Of a DNA stretch of 64,000 bases, positions 16,439 to 25,228 are shown piece by piece. This DNA comes from Prevotella aff. ruminicola Tc2-24 (GTDB lineage: Bacteria > Bacteroidota > Bacteroidia > Bacteroidales > Bacteroidaceae), in the NCBI RefSeq assembly GCF_900110895.1, contig NZ_FOIQ01000004.1:186001-250000 (forward strand). The letters run 5' to 3'. The notes below the pieces were generated by a model. That model ran no database searches and had not been told where the DNA came from. It saw nothing but the letters and a program-made list of their open reading frames with translations. A program made the translations under genes and the position numbers. Each line of letters opens with the position of its first letter. The first letter of the stretch is position 1.

Positions 16439-18362
16439 CTTTCTTAGTGCGCGTATGCCCGTCTTCTAACTGCTCGTTGCAAATGTTAACTCCTTTGGCG
16501 AGATTCTTGCGGGGCATGCCTGCGATAGAATAGATCTGTCGACTGACGACCTTCTTCTGATCGTCGTTGTCGATGGCGCGGATACTGCTTTCTGTGTTCT
16601 CCACGACCTCGCGTGTGACGCTTTCGAAGGGAACGGTGAGCCGTTCCTGTCCATAGCGCTGGATGGCAAAATAGGTATAGCTGGTGGTCAACTCATAGAC
16701 CAGCTCGTTGACACCTGCCTGGATGGGCGGATACATCTCTGCCTGTGCTTCTCCAAACTCGTCTCTGAGGGAAATCTTCCATTGCAGGCCTTCTGGTAGT
16801 GGCTCTGAGGTCTTGACGGTGATGATGTGCTTGGTGCCTTGGTTGACATCGCAGCCCCAGCCAGAACCTCCAATCTCGCCCCATTGGCCGGAGAATGTGG
16901 CGGTGCCGCTGTAGATCTTACCATCGGCGGCAGCATCACCTGTGACGGAACTCGACCAGTTCGTGAGCAGTGGCAGTTGTTCCTTGGTGCCGATGGCAGG
17001 ACCGTTAGGCACGTAGGTCTGCTCCACAAACTCTGCCGGCTCACGGACGCCCCACCAGCCCATCCACCAGTCGAGATCGGCTTCTGGTGCAACCACCTTT
17101 GTGCCGTTGGCAGTAGACAGGTAGAAGTCGGAGGCGATACGTACGTTTGTGTTGACATCTTCTTTGCCGAGCAGGAAACGGTCTAGATAGGCCTCGACCT
17201 CAGGCTCTTGAGTCTCCGGCAACTGACAATGGCCGTGGTCGCTAACGAAGGAATAGCCTACACGGTCGCCGATGCCGTATTGCTCCCATACCTTTGCTGC
17301 GGCATTCATGGAGACAAAACCCGACTGGTCGGCCAGCCATATCTGTGTGGGGTTGCCAAGCATCAACAGAGCACGTGGGCACACCATCGCAGCCAGCTCA
17401 TGATGGTCGTAGGGAAGGTAGGAGACATCCTTGCCTCCGTATTCGTTCTTCAGTTTCTCCATGAACCAGTGGTAGTCGGTACGGTCGAGACTCTCCACAC
17501 CAGAATCACCGGCATTGAGAACATCCTTGTTGAGAACGCGTGAGAAACGCCATGCGGCAGCGCCACCACCACCTGGTTCCTGGGCGATGGTCAGGGCGAT
17601 TCGCTCGTCGAAGGCTCCGCAGAAAAGGGCCATTTTACCAGCGTAGGAGCATCCTGTGACACCGATATGCTTGGTGTCGATCTTAGAGACCTCAGGACCA
17701 AGCTGCTGGAGACCGTCGATTAGACGACTCAGTCCCCACGCCCATTCGCTGTAGGCTCCGTTTCCTACCAGCTCAGGATAGAGGCGCTCGAACTCGCGCT
17801 TGCCAGAGTCGAAGAACTGACTGTAGCCATTGACCTGTGACGACGAGAAGTTCATGTAGGCGATAGGTCTTGACGTGATGAGCGTGTTCGTCAGACTGAT
17901 ATTGTCCATGCCGATCATCAAAGGATAGGGGGCCTCTCCTGTCGAGGGGTAGTGGATGGTCGCACTGAGCTCCAGTGCTTCGCCGTTGATGGTGACTGTC
18001 ACCCTGAGTGTGTCGACATCCATCTTGGCAGTGACGGCCGAGGAAGCGACGGCAGGCTTGGTGCCGATCTCGTAATGCTGGATCTCCTTGGCAATCTCGC
18101 CTCTTCGCTGTGCCCAGTCGGAAAAGTCTGTGGCACGTCCGCTGCCGTCAGACCACTCCAGAGGGTCTGGCAGAGGGTCAATCCTGCGTCCCTCAGCCTT
18201 GGTCGGCAGGACGGGGTGAACATTCTCACCTGTGTTCTCCACCTCGTAAACAAGGGGGATGTCTGTGGCTGTTCTTGTCTTGCCGCTTAGAGGTGAGAGA
18301 ACCTGTGCTGATGCTCCTAAGCAGGTGAGTAGCACGAGGGTAAGGGTAGAAAGTTTCTTCAT
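16425..18362 (-). CDS. Secreted CE15-type glucuronoyl esterase
   Basis: A 645-residue protein with a signal peptide cleaved near ASAQ (residue 20). The alpha/beta-hydrolase domain fits family CE15: nucleophile motif VTGCSYAGKMA (Ser239), acidic member in QEPGGGGAAAWR (Glu262), and histidine in SDHGHCQLP (His378). CE15 enzymes cleave glucuronate esters linking xylan to lignin in plant walls. About 200 residues follow the domain, ending in IYSIAGMPRKNLAKG and RTKKVIVK, a C-terminal pattern common in secreted Prevotella proteins. No other xylan gene is adjacent. Substrate preference is inferred from family only. Confidence 0.85.
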   Translation of the reverse strand: MKKLSTLTLVLLTCLGASAQVLSPLSGKTRTATDIPLVYEVENTGENVHPVLPTKAEGRRIDPLPDPLEWSDGSGRATDFSDWAQRRGEIAKEIQHYEIGTKPAVASSAVTAKMDVDTLRVTVTINGEALELSATIHYPSTGEAPYPLMIGMDNISLTNTLITSRPIAYMNFSSSQVNGYSQFFDSGKREFERLYPELVGNGAYSEWAWGLSRLIDGLQQLGPEVSKIDTKHIGVTGCSYAGKMALFCGAFDERIALTIAQEPGGGGAAAWRFSRVLNKDVLNAGDSGVESLDRTDYHWFMEKLKNEYGGKDVSYLPYDHHELAAMVCPRALLMLGNPTQIWLADQSGFVSMNAAAKVWEQYGIGDRVGYSFVSDHGHCQLPETQEPEVEAYLDRFLLGKEDVNTNVRIASDFYLSTANGTKVVAPEADLDWWMGWWGVREPAEFVEQTYVPNGPAIGTKEQLPLLTNWSSSVTGDAAADGKIYSGTATFSGQWGEIGGSGWGCDVNQGTKHIITVKTSEPLPEGLQWKISLRDEFGEAQAEMYPPIQAGVNELVYELTTSYTYFAIQRYGQERLTVPFESVTREVVENTESSIRAIDNDDQKKVVSRQIYSIAGMPRKNLAKGVNICNEQLEDGHTRTKKVIVK

Positions 18363-18540
18363 AAGTCTTGGTTTTTTAAGTGAATGAATAGATTTGGTTG
18401 TGCTTATAACGACAAAAATACAATAATCATGGATAAACGACTTTCAAAATGGGCTCAAAAATAGTGGGTTTTGTCTCATCTTTGTATCATATGGAAGAAA
18501 AAAGATACTTTGGAAAAGAAAAGGTTACATGATATAAAGT

Positions 18541-18573
18541 GAGATAGGGTCACTCTCACGAGCAACCCTATCT
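18541..18573. other. 9-bp perfect hairpin in the 18363-18633 gap
   Basis: AGATAGGGT (18542-18550) pairs perfectly with ACCCTATCT (18565-18573) across a 14-nt loop; no T-run follows on either strand, so it is not an ordinary terminator. The same GAGATAGGGT string recurs in the repeat array near 48522. Nothing else was recognised in this gap between aroB and the esterase. Confidence 0.45.
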
Positions 18574-18633
18574 GCGATTAGTTAGTAATATGATTAGGTC
18601 TATTATTAAGTTGATTGGTAACTTATCGGGTTG

Positions 18634-19683
18634 TCAGCACTCTCTGTAGAAGTCGAGTGCCTCGAATATTTCTTCTTTTGTGGCCGTCTGGTTGATACGG
18701 ATGTCTCCGATACCTCCAAGCAGCGTGAAGTTGATGATGCCCGAGGTGTTCTTCTTGTCGTGAGTCATGAGCTCGAAGAGATCGGGGTAGTCGTCGCAGG
18801 TGATGGTCATCTTACCATAGTGCTCTTTGATGAAACTGACCGTCTGCCGCATCTTGTCCGATGGGAATCCTGTCTTGACAGTACTCAGGTAGAGCTCGCA
18901 TATCAGGCCCCAGGCAACAGCATAGCCATGGAGTACAGGCTTGTGTCTGAGAGCGAAAGACTCAAAGGCATGACCTGCGGTGTGACCGAGGTTCAGAGCC
19001 TTACGGATGCCCTGTTCTGTGGGGTCTTCCTCGACGATGCGCTCCTTCACAGCAACGCTGTCGGCCACCATCTGTCTGAGCTTTGCAAGATCTGGCTGCT
19101 CCAGATCGAAGGTGATGAGTTCTGCCCACATCTGTTCGCCAGAGATCAGACCGTGCTTAAGCATTTCTGCATAGCCGGAACAGATATTCTCTCTGTCGAG
19201 TGTCTGAAGGAACTGAGTGTCGAGGATAACGGTGTGAGCATTGCTGAATACACCAATCTCGTTTTTCAGTCCTCCGAAGTTGATACCTGTCTTTCCACCG
19301 ACAGAGGCATCAACCATGGCAAGAAGCGTGGTAGGGATGTTGATATAGCTGATACCTCGTTTGAAGGTAGAAGCTGCAAAACCTCCAAGATCCGTCACCA
19401 TACCTCCACCTATATTTATTAATAAGGAGTGACGTGTGCCTCCACCTTTGCCCAGTTCCTCCCACACGTGCGTCAGGGAACAGAGTGTCTTACAGGCATC
19501 GGTGGCTCCGATCACGATATGGTAAGCGCTCCCCAGACCGTCGACCTTCTCGATGGCGGGGACACAGAGTCTTTCCGTCGTTTCGTCTGCAAGAATAAAC
19601 ACACGGTCGTACTCACATTTTTTCATGGCTGTTGTGAGTGCTTGTTCAAGCTGATCGGATATAACGACTTCTTGTCGGGTCAT
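18634..19683 (-). CDS. aroB: 3-Dehydroquinate synthase
   Basis: A 349-residue NAD-dependent enzyme converting DAHP to 3-dehydroquinate in the shikimate pathway. The central block is GGGMVTDLGGFAASTFKRG followed by INIPTTLLAMVDASVGGKTG, the family signature for NAD and metal/substrate binding. Histidine ligands lie in NLGHTAGHAFE and further on in LHGYAVAWG. It is monocistronic with its own -7 box at 19722-19729. It supplies chorismate, the precursor of the menaquinone pathway encoded nearby, though the two are not cotranscribed. Confidence 0.95.
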   Translation of the reverse strand: MTRQEVVISDQLEQALTTAMKKCEYDRVFILADETTERLCVPAIEKVDGLGSAYHIVIGATDACKTLCSLTHVWEELGKGGGTRHSLLINIGGGMVTDLGGFAASTFKRGISYINIPTTLLAMVDASVGGKTGINFGGLKNEIGVFSNAHTVILDTQFLQTLDRENICSGYAEMLKHGLISGEQMWAELITFDLEQPDLAKLRQMVADSVAVKERIVEEDPTEQGIRKALNLGHTAGHAFESFALRHKPVLHGYAVAWGLICELYLSTVKTGFPSDKMRQTVSFIKEHYGKMTITCDDYPDLFELMTHDKKNTSGIINFTLLGGIGDIRINQTATKEEIFEALDFYREC

Positions 19684-19721
19684 CTTTTAATGGTTCGGGT
19701 CTGTCTTTATTGATTCGCCGA

Positions 19722-19729
19722 CAAAGATA
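19722..19729 (-). promoter_or_regulatory. aroB -7 box (TATCTTTG)
   Basis: Minus-strand TATCTTTG, 39 bases before the aroB ATG. No good -33 match. Confidence 0.55.
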
Positions 19730-19835
19730 CGATAAATTTTCATAAATTACATCATATTTAAGAAAAAAATGCAACTCGCTTATTAAACTTTCCGTTGCGG
19801 GTTGCGTCAAAAGTTCAAAAAAAACTAAAGATAGA

Positions 19836-22811
19836 ATGAGAAAACTAATGATTCTGACTGTCTTTCTGTCGATGACAGTCACGCTGTTCGCCCAGCACAA
19901 GGTAACGGGAAAGGTTATTGAACAAGACACAAAAGAAGCCGTTATACAGGCGACCGCATCTCTGTTGAGTGGTGAGAAAGTAGTATCCAATGCATTAACC
20001 AACACAGAAGGTTATTTTTCCATTACAGCCCCTGGCGATGGTACATATACGCTGAGAGTGACATTCGTGGGCTTCAAGACCTACACGAAGAAGATCTCAA
20101 TCAAGGATGGTAAGGACTATCATGCCGGCACTATCTCACTGGCTCCCGATGCCATCATGTTGAAGGGTGCCACTGTGACGGCACATGCATCGAAGGTGAC
20201 ACTGAAGGCCGATACCTTTGTCTACAACGCCAATGCCTTCCGTACCCCAGAGGGATCGGTGGTTGAGGAACTGGTGAGACGACTGCCTGGTGCCGAGGTC
20301 AGCGACGACGGTTCTATTAAGATTAATGGTAAGGAGGTGAAGAAAATCCTCGTGGAGGGTAAAGAGTTCATGACGGGCGACACCAAGACGGCCTTGAAGA
20401 ACCTGCCCACCAATATCATCGATCGTATCAAGGCCTACGACAGACAGAGTGACCTTGCTCGTGTATCAGGCATTGAGGACGGTGAGGAGGAGACCGTGCT
20501 CGACTTCGGCGTTAAACCGGGTATGAACAAAGGATTCATGTTGAACGCCGACCTGGGAGCTGGTACAGAGCATCGTTATGCAGGTCGTATCTTTGGTGGC
20601 TTGATGAGTGACGGCTTGAACCTGATGATGATGACCAATGCTAATAACACCAACGATATGGGCTTCCCTGGTGGTGGCGGAGGCGGACGCTTCGGCATGG
20701 GACGTCAGGGACTGACTGCCATGAAGATGACAGGTGTCAATATCAACTACGAGAAGACCAATAAGCTGAGGTTGGATGGTAGTGTGCGCTGGAACCACAG
20801 TGATGGTGACGTGTTCTCCAAGAGTTCTACGGAGGATATCTTCGGTGAGAACGTGTCTCAGTTTGGTAACAGCCGACGGAACCAGTATTCGCGCTCAGAC
20901 GGCTGGAACGCGCAGATGCGTCTGGAGTGGCAGCCCGACTCAATGACGAACATCTTATTCCGTCCGAACTTCAGATATAACGTCAGTGATGGTGCTAACT
21001 CCAGTACGAGAGCTACTTTCGACAAGAACCCCTATGACTATGTTGACGATCCTTTGGCATCGGTGAAGGAACTTGCACAGAAGTATGGCTTCGTGAAGAA
21101 CTTCAGTGAGCAGGATGGTATCAGCTATGATTCCTCGAAGAATCTCGGTGGTATGTTGCAGTTCAACAGACGCCTGAACAACAGAGGGCGTAACATCACC
21201 TTGCAGTTGAATGGTAATTGGAGCGAGGGTAGGAGCAAATCGATGAGCAATGACTTCACGGAGATGTTCCAACTGATGAACTATTTGGGTACGAGCGACT
21301 CTATCAAACAGACTAACCGCTATAGTGTGACGCCAGAGGATCGCTGGGGCTATAGTGCGAGAATGACCTACAGTGAGCCTATCATGCGTCAGGTGTACTT
21401 GCAGTTCAGCTATACATACCAGTACAGCTTTACGAAGAGCGATCGTGCTACCTATAGTCTGACAGGTGTCGACTATTCCGGTATTGTTCCTACCTATCGT
21501 AACTGGGATGCATATCTGGGTCGACTGGCTAATCCTCTTGATATGTATGAGGATGTGAAACTGAGTCGTAAGTCGGAATATAAGAACTATATCCATACTG
21601 GTGAGGTGATGCTGCGCATCGTTCGTCCTGCCTATAATTTCAATATCGGTTTCCAGGTGATTCCTCAGAAGACACATTTCATGCAGGACTATCAGGGCGT
21701 TCATGCAGATACGACGCGTACGGTGGTCAACTTCACGCCGACTCTTGACTTCCGTTGGAAGAAGTCTATGACGGGTCAGTTGCGCTTCACCTATCGTGGA
21801 CGTAGTCAGCAGCCGTCGATGAGCGATCTGCTTGATATCGAGGACGATAGCGACTATCTGCGTATCACAAAGGGTAACCCAGGTCTGAAGCCCTCGTTCA
21901 CCCAGAACTTCACCCTCTTCTATAATGACTATTTCCAGAAGCACCAGCGGGCTGTGATGACCTTCGTGAACTTCTCGACGACCAGCAATTCTATTGCCAA
22001 CAAGACGACGCTTGACAAGTCAAGAGGTGCTACGATCACACAACCAGTGAATGTGAATGGTAACTGGAATGGTAATTTGGGCTTCATGTTCAATACCGCA
22101 GTCGACTCTGCCGGCTTCTACAATGTGAACGCTTTCACGAATCTGAGCTATAATCGTCGTGTGGGATTCGTCAGTGTCGATATGAAGTCTGATTCTCAGA
22201 AGAGCTCTACTAATACGATGGGCATCGGCGAGCGTCTGGCAGGTAGCTATCGTAACGAATGGTTGGAGGTGGAGCTGAACGGCTCATTGAACTACAACCA
22301 CTCTCGCAGTAAGCTCCAGCCGAACAACAACCTCGATACTTGGATGTTCTCTTATGGCGGTATGGTAGGCGTGACGGCTCCTTGGGGTACGTCGCTCACA
22401 ACCAACATGAATATGCAGAGCCGTCGTGGTTATAGCGACAAGTCGATGAACACCAATGAGCTGATATGGAATGCACAGATCTCACAGAGCTTCCTGAAGG
22501 GAAATGCACTGACCATCTCACTGCAGCTCTATGATATCTTGAAGCAGCAGTCGACCGTGAGTCGTATGATTTCTGAGATGCAGCGTAGTGATACGGAGTA
22601 TAATGCCATCACCAGCTATGGCATGGTGCACGTGATCTATCGTCTGAATGTCTTCGGCGGAAGAGGTGCCCGTGGTGGCTTTGGCGGTCCCTTCGGTGGC
22701 GGTCCTCGTGGTGGTGCAGGTCCTCGTGGCGGTGCAGGTCCTCGTGGCGGTGCAGGTCCTCGTGGCGGCGGTCCTCGTGGTGGCGGCTTCGGTGGCCCAG
22801 GACGCTTCTAA
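19836..22811 (+). CDS. TonB-receptor-like outer-membrane beta-barrel protein with Gly/Arg-rich tail
   Basis: A 991-residue outer-membrane protein. A signal peptide (ending near LFAQ, residue 20) is followed by a carboxypeptidase-regulatory-like domain (VTGKVIEQDTKEAV to about residue 95), a plug-like region with VVEELVRRLPGAEVSDDGSI and KKILVEGKEFMTGD, then a long beta-barrel region of the OMP_b-brl_3 type. Ligand unknown. The last 50 or so residues are almost entirely Gly, Arg, Pro and Ala, with repeated GAGPRG, encoded by 18-nt tandem repeats; the final residue is Phe, as in many barrels. It is not paired with a SusD gene. A bidirectional terminator follows. Confidence 0.85.
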   Translation: MRKLMILTVFLSMTVTLFAQHKVTGKVIEQDTKEAVIQATASLLSGEKVVSNALTNTEGYFSITAPGDGTYTLRVTFVGFKTYTKKISIKDGKDYHAGTISLAPDAIMLKGATVTAHASKVTLKADTFVYNANAFRTPEGSVVEELVRRLPGAEVSDDGSIKINGKEVKKILVEGKEFMTGDTKTALKNLPTNIIDRIKAYDRQSDLARVSGIEDGEEETVLDFGVKPGMNKGFMLNADLGAGTEHRYAGRIFGGLMSDGLNLMMMTNANNTNDMGFPGGGGGGRFGMGRQGLTAMKMTGVNINYEKTNKLRLDGSVRWNHSDGDVFSKSSTEDIFGENVSQFGNSRRNQYSRSDGWNAQMRLEWQPDSMTNILFRPNFRYNVSDGANSSTRATFDKNPYDYVDDPLASVKELAQKYGFVKNFSEQDGISYDSSKNLGGMLQFNRRLNNRGRNITLQLNGNWSEGRSKSMSNDFTEMFQLMNYLGTSDSIKQTNRYSVTPEDRWGYSARMTYSEPIMRQVYLQFSYTYQYSFTKSDRATYSLTGVDYSGIVPTYRNWDAYLGRLANPLDMYEDVKLSRKSEYKNYIHTGEVMLRIVRPAYNFNIGFQVIPQKTHFMQDYQGVHADTTRTVVNFTPTLDFRWKKSMTGQLRFTYRGRSQQPSMSDLLDIEDDSDYLRITKGNPGLKPSFTQNFTLFYNDYFQKHQRAVMTFVNFSTTSNSIANKTTLDKSRGATITQPVNVNGNWNGNLGFMFNTAVDSAGFYNVNAFTNLSYNRRVGFVSVDMKSDSQKSSTNTMGIGERLAGSYRNEWLEVELNGSLNYNHSRSKLQPNNNLDTWMFSYGGMVGVTAPWGTSLTTNMNMQSRRGYSDKSMNTNELIWNAQISQSFLKGNALTISLQLYDILKQQSTVSRMISEMQRSDTEYNAITSYGMVHVIYRLNVFGGRGARGGFGGPFGGGPRGGAGPRGGAGPRGGAGPRGGGPRGGGFGGPGRF
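22701..22784 (+). repeat. 18-nt tandem repeat encoding GPRGGA units
   Basis: Three 18-nt units of the form GGTCCTCGTGGCGGTGCA (22701, 22719, 22737) are followed by two 15-nt units (22755, 22770). Near-identity at silent positions points to recent expansion, so copy number may vary between strains. Confidence 0.85.
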
Positions 22812-22827
22812 CTTCTAATATAAACAA

Positions 22828-22857
22828 AGAATCCCACCAATTGGTGGGATTCTTTTT
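22828..22857. terminator. Bidirectional terminator
   Basis: AGAATCCCACC and GGTGGGATTCT form an 11-bp perfect stem with an AATT loop and a T-tract on the plus side; A-rich sequence upstream supplies a T-tract for the minus side. It separates the convergent barrel and DUF5606 genes. Confidence 0.85.
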
Positions 22858-22875
22858 GTAATCTGTTTCTGTTCT

Positions 22876-23313
22876 TTATTTCCTGTCGTCGACGTTGTCG
22901 CCTTCTGTGGGTGACATCTCTTCCTTGAAGTCTGTGACACCATTTTCCACAAGGATATTATACCAGGTGATGAGCTTCTTGATATCGCTGTTATGCACAC
23001 GATCACGATCCCACTCCGGCAGAACCTTCGTGAAGTAGTCCTGCAACTCAGCGCCAGAGGCTTTCTTCTCGTTGATGCTGGCTTTCTTTCCGCCTTCGAG
23101 TGTCTTGAGGTTCTCAAGTACGTCCATCAAGGGAACATCGTCTGTCTCAGTGAACATGGCAATGTCGGCCAGTGATGTGATCCTGTCGGTGGCAAAGGCT
23201 GGCAGACGACGGTGTGTCGCATCGAGCGCCTCGACAATCAGGTTGTTCTTTCCTCTTGATACGAGTTTGTAAAGACCGGGCTTCCCGGAAATTGCTAAAA
23301 TTGTCTGTTGCAT
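22876..23313 (-). CDS. DUF5606 protein
   Basis: A 145-residue cytoplasmic protein with no signal peptide. It opens with MQQTILAISGKPGLYKLVSR and has an all-beta N-terminal part (KNNLIVEALD-type) followed by a helical part ending in an acidic tail (TEGDNVDDRK). This matches the DUF5606 family, found widely in Bacteroidota and without an assigned function. It is last in the leftward cluster nusB-yajC-ybbR-coaE, 21 bases after coaE, a placement I believe is common in the order. Confidence 0.8.
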   Translation of the reverse strand: MQQTILAISGKPGLYKLVSRGKNNLIVEALDATHRRLPAFATDRITSLADIAMFTETDDVPLMDVLENLKTLEGGKKASINEKKASGAELQDYFTKVLPEWDRDRVHNSDIKKLITWYNILVENGVTDFKEEMSPTEGDNVDDRK

Positions 23314-23334
23314 GTATTCTCTAATTAGTTGTTG

Positions 23335-23907
23335 TTAATAATCTGTTTGAATCTGAAGGTCAGACAGGAGATGGTCCAGTTGTGCATCTACGTCTGCCTT
23401 TCCGTCATTAATGATCTCGTAGTCGGCCAATCTGCGCACCTCTTTCTGTGACATCTGTCTTCCCATCCACTCCAGCACTTTCTGTCGTGAGATGCCGTCG
23501 CGTTTCATCACGCGTCGGATACGGACCTCCTTAGGTGCTGTGACTACTACGACGCGGTCGACGAGGCGTGCTATGCCAGACTCATACATCAGTGCGCTTT
23601 CCATCCACTGTATTCCACTGTCTAAGAAGTCCTGAAACACGGCAGGGTGCACGATGCTGTCAATGGCTTTGGCATTCTCCTCGGAGGCTAACAGAAACTT
23701 GGCGACGGCCGCCTTGTTCAGTTGCCCTTCTGTGTCGTAGGTCTCTGGTCCGATGAGGGCTGAGAGTCTCTGACGGATATCTGGTGATGTGCGAATCAGA
23801 TGCTTGGCAGCCCGATCGCAGTCATAGACAGTGATGCCTCTCTCTTGTAAACGGCTACATACGTAGCTTTTTCCACTTCCGATCCCTCCGGCGATCCCGA
23901 TCTTCAT
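23335..23907 (-). CDS. coaE: Dephospho-CoA kinase
   Basis: A 190-residue P-loop kinase for the last step of coenzyme A synthesis. The Walker A loop is GIAGGIGSGKSYV at the N-terminus. YDCDRAAKHLI carries the conserved DxD-type acidic residues, and VVVVTAPKEVRIRRVMKRDG followed by RQMSQKEVRRLADYEIINDG is the typical C-terminal lid region. Its ATG overlaps the ybbR stop by four bases (ATGA), indicating coupled translation. Confidence 0.95.
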   Translation of the reverse strand: MKIGIAGGIGSGKSYVCSRLQERGITVYDCDRAAKHLIRTSPDIRQRLSALIGPETYDTEGQLNKAAVAKFLLASEENAKAIDSIVHPAVFQDFLDSGIQWMESALMYESGIARLVDRVVVVTAPKEVRIRRVMKRDGISRQKVLEWMGRQMSQKEVRRLADYEIINDGKADVDAQLDHLLSDLQIQTDY

Positions 23908-24887
23908 TCTTCCTGCGATTCGATGAGGTAGTCAACAAGTGTCGTCTCCAGATGAGCGCGTGAGATGCCGTTGGGCACGTTCTTCAGATAGATGTGACAT
24001 TTCTCCGAAGGGTGTTTCGTCAGATCACGATAGTCGGCGACAACGGTGAAGTCTTCTGGACGAAGATTCCGATAGACGCTTACACCTGTAACAAAGCTGA
24101 CTGCGACTTTCGCTGGGAAAGTACGCAGGGTCTTTCCCTCCGGCATATTGATGCCTTTGACGGGAATACCCTCGATACGCTCTTCCGTCAGTACATCGGT
24201 CAGGAAACTAACCTTGATGTGGTCGGGCACCATCTTGACCCCTTTCATCTTAGCCAACTGACAGTTCACGACAAGCGTGTCGCGGAAGTTCGCATAGTTC
24301 AACGACTCGGTGTATACCATGTTGATGCTGTCGAGCTTCTCGTTGGCCGCATAGATGGTAATGCTGTCAGGAGAATACTCTACTCCAGAGATGAAGTAGA
24401 GCTCTTCAGGAATGACACGTCCGCTCCATCTGACAGGTACCCTTTTCTTACTGCCATAGTTGTAATAGAATTCCAACTTCTCAGGTTTGATGCTGATGAT
24501 TTTGGAACTGGCGTTCAGTTGTTTATATACAACCTTCTGGATGTCTGTGGCGGTCACGTTGCCTTTGCCGTTGTTGTGAGAGAACGTCTTGAAGTCGAAG
24601 TTCAGCTTCTTGAACAAGTCACTATATTGGTAGGTAAGGAGTGTGATACCCTTATCACGGATGGTGACCTTGACGGTGTCAGTCTCGTCGGAGGTAAGCA
24701 CGGCGTTCTTGGGGATGCCGATGACAGACACGGGAATGGCGAACTCTTTCTCGTAGGTATCGCTCAGCGTCTGTGATAGCCAGAAGACGCCCGACAATGC
24801 GAGAAAGAAGCAGAATACCAGAAATTCCCTGTTGGTGTTACTAAACAGGAAACCTCTGATGAACCGCCATATCTTGCCGATTCTCAT
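23904..24887 (-). CDS. YbbR-domain membrane-anchored protein
   Basis: A 327-residue protein with one N-terminal transmembrane helix (FLVFCFFLALSGVFWLSQTL, about residues 24-43) and a periplasmic part made of YbbR-like repeats (FAIPVSVIGIPKN, KRVPVRWSGRV, EGIPVKGINMPEG). In Firmicutes the YbbR protein CdaR regulates the diadenylate cyclase CdaA; whether that applies here is unknown, and no cyclase gene is in the window. It lies between yajC and coaE in one tight cluster. Confidence 0.85.
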   Translation of the reverse strand: MRIGKIWRFIRGFLFSNTNREFLVFCFFLALSGVFWLSQTLSDTYEKEFAIPVSVIGIPKNAVLTSDETDTVKVTIRDKGITLLTYQYSDLFKKLNFDFKTFSHNNGKGNVTATDIQKVVYKQLNASSKIISIKPEKLEFYYNYGSKKRVPVRWSGRVIPEELYFISGVEYSPDSITIYAANEKLDSINMVYTESLNYANFRDTLVVNCQLAKMKGVKMVPDHIKVSFLTDVLTEERIEGIPVKGINMPEGKTLRTFPAKVAVSFVTGVSVYRNLRPEDFTVVADYRDLTKHPSEKCHIYLKNVPNGISRAHLETTLVDYLIESQEE

Positions 24888-24899
24888 CCCTTGCTTGTG

Positions 24900-25217
24900 T
24901 TATTTCTGCACAGGCGTGTTGGCTGTGTCTTTGAAGACATAGCTCTTGTCGACCGTGATGACGACATCACGTGCGATCTTCACTTCAACAGTGTTCTTGG
25001 CGAGGTCGATGCTTTTGACAGTGCCATAGATGCCACCGCCAGTGATGACCTGCTGACCCTCTGCCAGTTCGTTCTGGAACTTCTGGATCTCTTTCTGTTT
25101 CTTCTGCTGAGGTCTGATCATGAAAAACCACATGATAGCGAAGATAGCGACCATCATGATGATAAAACTCATACCACCTCCCTGTGATGCCTGTGCGGCT
25201 AATACAATACTTGTCAT
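24900..25217 (-). CDS. yajC: Preprotein translocase accessory subunit YajC
   Basis: A 105-residue protein with one membrane helix (GGMSFIIMMVAIFAIMWFFM) followed by the highly conserved RPQQKKQKEIQKFQNEL and the beta-rich QQVITGGGIYGTVKSID. YajC associates with SecDF at the Sec translocon in the inner membrane. Length and order match the family. It is 11 bases downstream of nusB. Confidence 0.95.
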   Translation of the reverse strand: MTSIVLAAQASQGGGMSFIIMMVAIFAIMWFFMIRPQQKKQKEIQKFQNELAEGQQVITGGGIYGTVKSIDLAKNTVEVKIARDVVITVDKSYVFKDTANTPVQK

Positions 25218-25228
25218 GTTTTTTGTTT

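Noticed and set aside
20641..20700. Gly-rich run inside the barrel protein considered as a second repeat array
   Set aside because: It is a short glycine loop without a repeated nucleotide unit.
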